NCBI GenBank assembly: GCA_951799425.1
Contig: OX637409.1
Location: 16,161,460-16,225,459 of the forward strand
DNA length: 64,000 nucleotides
Direction: 5' to 3'
DNA from: Ilex aquifolium
Taxonomy: Eukaryota > Streptophyta > Magnoliopsida > Aquifoliales > Aquifoliaceae
This document shows positions 21,977 to 30,216 of the stretch, one piece after another (the stretch's first letter is position 1; each line of letters begins with the position of its first letter). A program made the translations under genes and the position numbers. The notes under the pieces are model-generated. The model saw nothing but the letters and a program-made list of their open reading frames with translations, did not search any database and was not told the origin of the DNA.

Positions 21977-23322
21977 ATGAATTTAGATGAAGAATTGGAT
22001 ATGGTATTAGATAGTGATGATGAGATGTCTATTGTATTGACTGCAATAGAATTAGATAGTCAAAATACATCACAACGACCATGTAGAACTTCTGCTCTTA
22101 AAGGACATGATTACGTGTTGGAGCTATTACATGGACATGAAAGTAGGTGCTATGAGCAATTTAGAATGGACACACCCGTGTTCGTGTTGTTGTGTGAGAC
22201 ATTAAAAGAAAGAGGGTTGAAACACTCTAGGTTTGTAACCGTACAAGAACAAGTTGCTATATTTTTACTCACAATATCACATAATGAGCGAAAATCGCAT
22301 AGCAGTTGAAAGGTTTCAGCATTCGGAGAAGACCATTTCCAAATACTTTAATCGTGTTCTGAAAGCAGTTTGTGGGCTTGAAGTTGATATCATCAGCTCT
22401 CCTGATTTTAGTATGGTTCAACCTCAGATTCGTTTCAACCCAAGATATTACCCTTTCTTTAAGGTAAGTGACAATAATTTGAAATATATGTTGTAACAAA
22501 ATATTACTTTCAAAGTCATTCATGTGTTTTTTTCTTTGAAGAATTGTGTTGGCGCCGTTGATGGCACCCACGTTGATGCACATGTTCCAGCGGATTCACT
22601 GATACCATACCGTGGGAAGTGTGTTGTACCAACTCATAATGTAATGTGTGCATGTTCCTTTGACATGCGCTTTATATTTGTGATGAGTGGGTGGGAAGGT
22701 ACTGCTCATGACTCAAGAATATTTGTTGAGTGTGTTGCTAATCTAGCCAACAAGTTTCCAATGCCGCCAGAGGGTAAGCGTAATCATGAAATTTATGATA
22801 CTTATATATAAAACTAGACAATTGACCTTACACTTATAAATTTTGACAAATAAATACTATGTTGTGGATTCAGGCTACACAAACATGCCTGATTTTCTAT
22901 CCCCGTATCGTGGTGAGAGATATCACATGCGTGATTATAGAGGTAGGGGTCGACAACCAACCAGTAAAGAAGAACTATTCAATCATTGTCACTCTTCACT
23001 TCGGAATGTGATAGAGCGTTGCTTTGGAGTTCTAAAGGCTCGTTTTCCCATTCTGAAGCTAATGTCTCCATATCCCTTAACCACACAGAAATACATTCCC
23101 ACAATATATTGTACAGTGCATAACTTCATAAGAATGCATTCTCGTCAAGATCAGTTATTTGACGACTGAGAAAGAAGAGAATTTGTTAATAATGAAAGAA
23201 CTGTTGTTGGATCAAGTTCACAGGTCCCAATAGAATTAAACCTAAGTCCAAGTCAGCTGCGTCAAATGGCTCGTGTTAGAGATACAATTGTTAATTAATT
23301 GTGGGCATTAACTCACCATTGA
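21977..23322 (+). pseudogene. Harbinger ORF2: DDE transposase (HARBI1-like), broken
   Basis: This is the catalytic transposase. The likely start is the ATG at 21977 (MNLDEELDMVLDSDDEMS). A helix-turn-helix-like N-terminus follows (FVTVQEQVAIFLLTISHNE; then RFQHSEKTISKYFNRVLKAV). A clean GT-AG intron spans 22464-22541. The DDE core has its first Asp in CVGAVDGTHVDAHVP (22560), the second in YYVVDSGYTNMPDFLSPYRG (about 22865), and the Glu in SSLRNVIERCFGVLKARFP (about 23010). The C-terminus LSPSQLRQMARVRDTIVN is typical of plant PIF transposases. Lesions are a one-base shift near 22285, an intron after 22773 that has a donor but no AG acceptor, and stops at 23167 and 23296. The residues of the DDE triad are all still present. 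Confidence 0.9.
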
Positions 23323-23449
23323 TACATGTCTTAATGTTATTATTTGTTATGATGGTAAAAATGTGTTGATACTTGCATTGTTATATTGAATTTAATGTTT
23401 ATATGACTAATTTTTACTTGTTGATGTTAATGTAATTAGGTGTGTTATA

Positions 23450-23761
23450 ATGGCACGTGTTGGCCCTCCATGCTCGTGTGGATCCGAGAACATGAATATT
23501 TTGGTCGCAATGACTTGAAACAATGGACGAGCTTTTTCTCGTTGTTCACGATGGCGTGAGCATGATAATTGTTTCATATGGGTTGATGAGTACAACACAA
23601 TTACAAATGAACAACATGTGATTAATCAAACACAGTCAAGATGGAGAGAGAAGAAATGGATCACTATTTTTATGCTTGCTTGTTGTGGTTGTAATTTGAT
23701 ATTTATTTGTGCATTATTGTTCTTGGTATCTGTACTAATTATTGAAATTTTAGTTAAGTGA
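23450..23761 (+). pseudogene. GRF zinc-finger protein with C-terminal membrane segment (third Harbinger ORF)
   Basis: A single 104-codon frame runs from ATG 23450 to TGA 23759-23761, with one internal TGA at 23516. It encodes a GRF-type zinc finger (PPCSCGSENMN, then NGRAFSRCSRWREHDNCFIW). A basic linker (TQSRWREKKW) and one hydrophobic segment (CGCNLIFICALLFLVSVLII) follow. This Cys-x-Cys, GR-x-F, Cys, Cys-x-F-x-W layout with a final membrane helix is shared by many small plant GRF proteins often found near transposons. The internal TGA stands where Trp is usual, so it is probably a TGG to TGA change. It lies 128 bp after ORF2, on the same strand, inside the element. It could be element-encoded cargo or a captured host gene. 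Its role is unknown. Confidence 0.78.
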
Positions 23762-24030
23762 TATGACTTATTAATGTGTGTATTTGGTTGTATGTTGGAC
23801 AATATGATGTATGAATGTGATTACTAACTTATGTAATATAAGTATCTTTCTTTAGATGTTCTTTGATGAATTAGTTGATATTTTGGTCTAAGGAATTTTT
23901 GGATTTGTATTTTGATGTAATATAACGTCTATTTGTATTTTATTTAGGTTGTCTGATTTATGGATTGATTGTGGTAAGGTGCAGGTTAAGACCTTTTGGG
24001 TGAGTTGGGTTCCTCCTTTAGGTGTTCTTG

Positions 24031-24129
24031 CAATATCAACTTGGGCATGTGTATAGGGAGGCAAATTCCATGGCTGATTTTTTCGCAAATCTGGTTGTGC
24101 AAGATCGGTACTCTGTTGAAGGTCTTTAA
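24031..24129 (+). pseudogene. RNase H-domain scrap (LINE/RVT_3-type)
   Basis: A 32-codon frame ending at TAA 24127 reads QLGHVYREANSMADFFANLV. This matches the last motif of plant LINE-type and RVT_3 RNase H domains, where the family has H-x-x-R-E-x-N-x-x-A-D-x-L-A. No upstream RNase H sequence is open. It is a small fragment near the right end of the Harbinger element. Confidence 0.65.
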
Positions 24130-24526
24130 TTCATGGTTGTAAATTATTTTTCATGAAATAAAGTGTTGATTTGTTTGAAAATAAAAAATGAGATATTATA
24201 AAGCATATTTAAGATAAAACTTGAAGTAAGTACCAAACATGTTTTTTGTTTTTATTCTCATAATTTGATAGACAAAAATGACTCACAAACATGTTTTCTG
24301 TTTCAGTGTTTACCATAAAACAAAGACAATTATTGTCTTTGTTTTTGGTTTTTTTGAAGACGCGAAAACAAAAATGTTATCAAACGACTACTAACTTTCC
24401 ATCCACTTTTTCTTCCAATTTTTGGAGGGATTTATTTTGATAAGTTGGAAGAAAAGCTCATTCATCCACGTTTTCATCATTCATATTTTCCTTTCTTAAG
24501 AAATATGATGTTTTATTTACCTCTCA

Positions 24527-25365
24527 AACTTTCCATTCTTTTATTTTTTCACTGTACTAAGAGCAATGCCATTTAGACCTAATTTACTAACCTAATTCAC
24601 TATAATATTTGGATTGATTGTGGGGTCCATTAAACATTAAAACTTGGTGTTGATCCAATGATTCCACTAAAATCACATTATTATGTCATCAAATTAGGTC
24701 GATTTTTTAGATCCAAATAGCACTACACTTTTACTAAATGAAGCATTAATATTGTTATTTGAAAATTGTAAAATACAATGGGTAACCCATGTCTGAAGGC
24801 ACGTGAGTGAAGATCCGAGAGAGAGAGAGAGAGTGAAGAGTGAGAAGAAAAAGATAAAATTTGATGTCAATGGTTTTGAGAGGGTGTTGGTGGCCGTTAG
24901 ATGAGTCTATTTGAGACTGTTGAACTCAAACTTTTCATCTTTCCATTTTTTCATTGTACTAAGAGCAATGCTATTGAGACCTAATTTGCTGACTAATTCA
25001 CTATGACCTTTGGATTGATTATGTGGCCCATCAAATATTGAAACTTAGTGTTGATCTAATGGTTTCACTAAAACCATATCATTATGTTAGCAAATTAGTT
25101 TAAATTTTTAGATCCAAATAACATTACACTTGTAATAAATGAAGCATTAATATTGTTATTTGAAAATTGTAATGTACTAGGGGTAGCCCGTGTCTAAATG
25201 CACGTAAGTGAAAATCCAAAAGAGAGAGAGTGAAGAGTGAGGAGAGGAAGATAAAATTCAATGTGAATGATTTTGAAATGTGTGTTAGTCGTTGTTGGAT
25301 GAGTCTATTTGAGACCATTGGATGAGTCTATTTAAGACCATTGGATGAGTTTATTGAGATCTAAC
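24527..25365. repeat. Tandem duplication of a ~402-bp unit, plus a 23-bp triplet repeat
   Basis: The stretch GTACTAAGAGCAATGC at 24554 recurs at 24956 and the sequences stay alignable for about 400 bp, at roughly 80% by eye. Each unit holds a GA-rich run (GAGAGAGAGAGAG) and AAGCATTAATATTGTTATTT. After the second unit, TTGGATGAGTCTATTTGAGA occurs three times at 23-bp spacing (25296-25365). No ORF. The divergence shows that the duplication is old. Confidence 0.75.
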
Positions 25366-25375
25366 TTGTTTTATA

Positions 25376-26371
25376 CTAGTAATGCACCACGTGCATTGCA
25401 CGTAAATAATTTTTGTACATAAAAATTAATAAAATATATTAGGTATATGTGTGTTTGAATTAAATATCATTTCAAATTCACAAAACTTAATTTTTCATTA
25501 CTCATATTCTATTATAAGATTATGAAAATTTTGTATATTCTCAAAATTCTTTGTTAACTATAAAAAAAAAAACATAAATAGTTACAGTTCTATTTTTTTT
25601 TTAAATTTATGATTGAGATTGATTTTTTAGTGATGTTTGAGAAATTAAATTTCTTGAAATTCATTTGATTAGGATTCCACTTATAATTCCTTAAATAAAA
25701 TAAAAATAATTGTCAATATACTAATCACATTGAAACCTTATTGTAATTAAAAATTAGTTAAGTCAATTGAGATAAAATTTAATATACTACTCTATAATAT
25801 AATATATATTATCAAACATATTAAAATTCAAAAAAATTAAAATTTTACTTAAAAATACACTACAATGTCTATTTTTAGATAAGATCGTAGTACAACTTAA
25901 AAATTTTATTGTGATTGAAGAATTATATTATTACTGATGTAACGTAAATTGATTTAAAAAAAATTATATATACGATTATTTTTTATATTAGAAATAAAAT
26001 GGTTAAACTTTTCGATGAAAAAAAAAATACGCATATGTAGGCATAATGTTATCTTTACATATAAGATGAGTAATATTAGATTGATGGAATTTTTGAAGGT
26101 TTTTTGAACACTTTATAAAAAATATAATGATGCATATTTTTTAAGGGTAATATAGTCAATGAAATTTTTTTATAGAAACAAATATTCATACATAGATAAA
26201 ATATAATTAAAAAAAAATTATAAATAATTTGGAGATTTAAATACATATGTATATGATAGTAATTTAGATATTTAGTTGTGAATGGATAGAGTGGTCTTTA
26301 CAATCCTACATAAGGGTAAAATAGAGATTCAAAAGTTTTTTATCTTAAAGTACTTTTATTAGTAGTATAGA
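25376..26371 (-). mobile_element. Non-autonomous Helitron
   Basis: On the minus strand the 5' end reads A|TCTATACTACTAATAAAAG from 26371. The 3' end is a hairpin (ACGTGC-ATT-GCACGT, 25389-25403) nine bases before the terminal CTAG at 25376-25379, followed by T. The flanking A and T fit Helitron insertion between A and T without target duplication. The 996-bp interior is very AT-rich and has no ORF. Confidence 0.75.
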
Positions 26372-26730
26372 TATAGATATATTATAGATTATAGATGTTC
26401 TTTCTGTGCATAGACTATTTGGTAATACATTTTTTAAAAATTTGTTAAGCAAGAAAAATTGTCCACAAATATTGCTCGGCATTTTAATAAAAGTTCTATA
26501 CACTTTTTCGAAGAATATAGTAAAACTCAAACGGATGAGAATTTTATAAAAATAAAAACACATATAAAGTGACAAAAATAAAATATATATTATTAAATTG
26601 TATCTAATATTTTTTTAAAAATTATTTTTACTCTTATGTTTCATTTCAGTTTTTTGATTTTTTGCACGTGCTTTTATGTTGAACTCCTTGGGAGGAAACA
26701 CGAAACAAAAAAAATGTCATGAAAGAAAAA
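26372..26730. other. AT-rich spacer, no gene seen
   Basis: Only short ORFs without family features. The last nine bases (26722-26730) are the left target duplication of the next element. Confidence 0.5.
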
Positions 26731-28356
26731 GGATAAATTACATTCACACCCCCTAACATTTAGCTTTATTACACGGACACCCCTCACATTTCAACAATTA
26801 CACTGAGACCCCAATGGTTAGACGGAGTTAACTCTCTTAATAAAAAGGCAACTTTTCCCCTCTGTTTAACACAAACCCAAACCCACACCCCAATCCCTCT
26901 CCGACTCTCTCTTTCGCTCCCACTAGCAAACCCAAACCCCAATCCCTCTCTGACTCTCTTTCTCTCTCGCTCCCACCAGCGAACCCAAACCCAAACCTTA
27001 ATCCCTCTTTGACTCTCTCTCTCGCTCCCATCAGCGATCCCAATCATCAGTCTTCTCTCTCTCCCTCAGCCCATCTTTGTGTGTGCATGTGTGTGTGTAT
27101 ATATGTATATACATATATATGTATATGTATATACATATATATATATATATATACACACAGGTAGAAAGAGAAAGAGAGGAGGTGGTGGCGGTTTCCATGG
27201 TGTGGAGATGACGTTGGTGGTGGGTAATGGTGTTAATGATGCATTTAGGGGCCAAAATCGCAGAAGATTGCTAGCCCTTCCCCCACCACTGCAACACCCT
27301 CTAGTAGCCACCCCCATCCAAATTTGAGAAGTCAAAAGGATCTGATGTGAAGATCTGACAAATCAAAAGGATTTGAAGCTTAAAAATCTGGTTGGATGAT
27401 TTTGGAGGGTTTTTGGGGTTCGATTTTACTAGTGATTGTTGGGTTTTTGTGTGTGGTGTGGTTGAGGAGTTGGAAATGGAAGTGGAGGAAAAGAATGTGG
27501 TGGGGTGGGCTTGCTCGACTGTGATGGTTATGTGTGTGTTGTGTCGTTGTGGAGGAGAAAATGAAGATGGTGGTGGTGGACTGATGATGGGGTTACTCCG
27601 TTACGGGGCAGTGATGGTGCTTTGTGTGCACGAGAGAGAGGGAGAGAGAGAGAGAGAGCGATGTTGTGGAGGAGAAGGGTCATGTACAGAGATGGTTGAT
27701 GATGGGTTTTAGCTAGGTGGTGGTTTCAGTGGTGGAGGTGGATGTTGTTTCCATGGGGTTGTGGTTTCTCTCTGTCTCTGTTCTCTCTCTGTCTCTGTTG
27801 GTGGTGGTTGGATGTGTTGGGTGGCAGATGTACTATTGCAGTGGTAAGGTTTAGGCAGTGGTGATGGTGGCGGAACAGGTGGTGATAGTGGCAAGAGTAA
27901 AAATTTATGTAATTAGATAAATAATAAACAAAAATAAATTTAATATGGGATAATTGGATTAGGTAATTATTAAGGTTTTAAAAAAATGATTAATTTTTAA
28001 ATTGTACTAATAGTATCAAATATTATTTAATAAACAAAAAAAAATTAATATTTTATTTATTAATGTAATGTATTTAGAAATTAAACATATAAGTGTTAAA
28101 TTTTAATATATATATTTCATATATAGATTAAAAAAATAAATGAGAAGTTGGATAAATTTGGAGGGTATTTTTGGTATTTGAAAATTATGATTGATGACTT
28201 CAGCTTTGACTGTTAACAAGTTTAACGTCCGTTAGTTGGAGGGGGTGTGATTGTTACAAGTTTTAAATGTCAAGGGAGTTCGGTGTTATTTTTAAAATGT
28301 GAGGGGGTATCTGTGTAATAAAACCAAATGTCAGGGGGTGTGAGTGTAATTTACCC
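26731..28356. mobile_element. Non-autonomous Mutator-like element with 9-bp target duplication
   Basis: The flanks AAAGAAAAA (26722-26730 and 28357-28365) are identical 9-base duplications, the hallmark of Mutator-like elements. The termini are inverted: GGATAAATTACATTCACACC at the left against GGGTAAATTACACTCACACC from the right, with similarity extending about 90 bp. The arms are made of about 31-bp modules (ATTACAC-n-ACACCCC-n-ACATTT). The interior holds a 55-bp three-copy repeat, a (TG/TA) microsatellite near 27085-27160 and GGT-rich DNA. No transposase and no recognisable captured gene. Terminal motifs are well kept, suggesting a fairly recent insertion. Confidence 0.88.
26873..27036. 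repeat. Minisatellite, three copies of ~55 bp, inside the Mutator-like element
   Basis: The unit AACCCAAACC...AATCCCTCTC-GACTCTC...CGCTCCCA recurs at 26873, 26928 and 26982. It causes a spurious Gly/Arg/Glu-rich frame on the minus strand. Confidence 0.8.
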
Positions 28357-28365
28357 AAAGAAAAA

Positions 28366-30108
28366 CATTCACATGAACCTTTTAATTATTTGTTATTGTC
28401 ATAAATTAGTTTAAAATGAATTTAGTTAGTATACAATGCCCATTTTGTGAATATGTTTTTTTTATTTGCTTATTCCTAATGCATTTGGAGATTAACAAAT
28501 TGAATTTAGTTCAATGAACTTCAATTTAAGTTGTATAACTCGATGATATCATCAAACATAATTTTAATCAAAAAAATCAAATTTTCAACTCACCAAATAT
28601 GTATGAGTTTCACCCAATGGTTGGACGACATTTAAGACAGATTATCGAGCCGAGTTTTACAAGTTCAAGCTAAACATGTCGAGCTCGTTTTTCTAAACAA
28701 GTTTAAAAATTGTTCAAGTTTGGCACATTGAGAAAACAAGTCGAGCCTGAATGGAGCCGAACTCGAGCTTAGCCCGAGTAACTTGATTATTTTACATATA
28801 ATCAAACCTAATTGCTCAAACTCGATTCATTTTTTTTTTTTAGATCAATTCGATTATTAGCACTAACGACATTCAAAATGAATGAGACATTTTTTTCTTT
28901 ATCGACTCTCTATGATCATATCTAGCATGATTTATGTGCAATTAAACTATATGTTTTTGCTAAGGCTTGTTTACTTATTTTTTTTTTTTAAAATATACGC
29001 TTTTCCAACATGAATTTAAACAAAACATCTTGTATATAAATCGATTATCTATATTTACTATCTATATAATAAAATAGTTGGATTCTTTATCTTGAACTTT
29101 TCATAGCTCAAATCGTTTTGATCCGACTGTTCTAATGCGAAAATTTTCCCCCAATTTTTTTAAGAAGACTTTTATTCCTTCTATAACTCTCTCTTTCTAT
29201 CTCATCCTATCTAATGCTACGTCTCTCTCACTCATCTCCCTCTCCCTCTCACTTACCTATAACGCCCCTGATTTTTCGAAGACGTTATTTGATAAAAATA
29301 CACTCGAATAAAAATAAAAGAGTGCTAACTATCCCAATAAAAATTACATTTATCAATATCATTTTCCAATACAAATAAATCTCTTAATACAAATAAATCA
29401 ACAATTATATCGACATCTTCTCATCTTTAATACTCTGATTATTTTGTTTCGATTTTTCCTCTAAAATCAACCTAAAAATATTAAATAAAGTGGAAAAAAT
29501 ATACAATATGATGAGAAATAAAATGCTCAAGGACATTAAATACCGAATAAATCAAGTATCACAAATATCATATTTGCATATCACACGTCATGCGAGATCT
29601 GAACGCAGATCTGACACCTCACCAATCATCCCACCTCAACCTGATCCCACAGGTCTATTGGCTGGCGATGCATCCATTTATCAACTAAAGATCTATTGTT
29701 TCAATTTTTTTTCTTTACTTGATAAATTTCGGCCTCAATAAATTTTATAATATTCAAATCTTTCATAATTAAATCCTAATGTATAATTTGATCTCAAATT
29801 AACATTCGTATAATTTTCAATAATATCATGAGTTTCATAATTTTTTTAAATTATTTAATCACTTTGGAATCTAGGTTCGATCATCACAATACCTCTCTTA
29901 CTCAGCTCTCCAATACCCCTCTCTCTCTCTCTCTCTCCCCCCCTTCCTCTTTGTCTCTGCCTACACCCCATAACGCACCGACGTCAGTCACCACCTCAAT
30001 CACAGTATTTTCCTCTATCTCAATCATGTTTTTTGCTCATATCAATACCTTTGTTGGCGGGTTAGGGTTGATTTGTGGCTGAGACGGGCTTTCTCAAGAT
30101 ACAAAAAG
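28366..30108. other. AT-rich spacer with weak repeat remnants, no gene seen
   Basis: The stretch 28640-28830 is rich in GAGCTCG/CGAGTT words of the sort found in dispersed plant repeats. Near 29075 the sequence ATCTATATAATAAAATAGTT looks like a Helitron 5' end on the plus strand. At 29260 TATAACGCCCCTGATTTT resembles an LTR start, but no partner was found. Confidence 0.4.
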
Positions 30109-30216
30109 AATGTACCTAAAAATGGTAGCCTCTCCATCATAGTGTTCGGTGCTTATGGTGATCTTCCCAAGACAAAGACTTTCTAAGCACTCCTCAGTCT
30201 TTATTGCCATGTTGGA
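30109..30216 (+). pseudogene. G6PD: Glucose-6-phosphate dehydrogenase N-terminal fragment
   Basis: The frame reads SLSIIVFGAYGDLPKTKTF, then a stop, then ALLSLY. Plant cytosolic G6PDH has the NADP-binding motif GASGDLAKKKTFPALF-LY at this point, so this is a degraded copy of that first coding segment. At least one stop is present and the similarity ends by about 30216. Only about 35 codons survive, so the call rests on the NADP-binding motif. Confidence 0.65.

Larger units (their letters stand above)
6900..24391 (+). mobile_element. PIF/Harbinger DNA transposon, defective, with nested insertions
   Basis: The element carries the two diagnostic PIF/Harbinger genes on one strand: a Myb/SANT-like DNA-binding ORF1 (20797-21820) and a DDE transposase ORF2 (21977-23322). 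A GRF zinc-finger ORF (23450-23761) follows. The ends are flanked by TAA (6897-6899 and 24392-24394), the family's three-base target duplication. The termini are imperfect inverted repeats: ATGATTGTTTGTTTACTGTC at the left against GTAGTCGTTTGATAACATTT read inward from the right. A TATA box and non-coding first exon lie at 7162-7383. Removing the Gypsy insertion leaves about 5.3 kb, a usual autonomous size. Both genes carry stops, so it is now immobile. The exact ends are moderately certain; the family is very certain. Confidence 0.82.

Noticed and set aside
26784-27047. Gly/Arg/Glu-rich minus-strand frames
   Set aside because: They are caused by the 55-bp minisatellite in the Mutator-like element.
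27079-27712. Plus-strand frames with Tyr/Ile and Gly/Val runs
   Set aside because: They translate a TG/TA microsatellite and GGT-rich DNA; no family features.
29255-29290. TATAACGCCCCTGATTTT as an LTR start
   Set aside because: No TG...CA partner, no target duplication, no pol sequence nearby.
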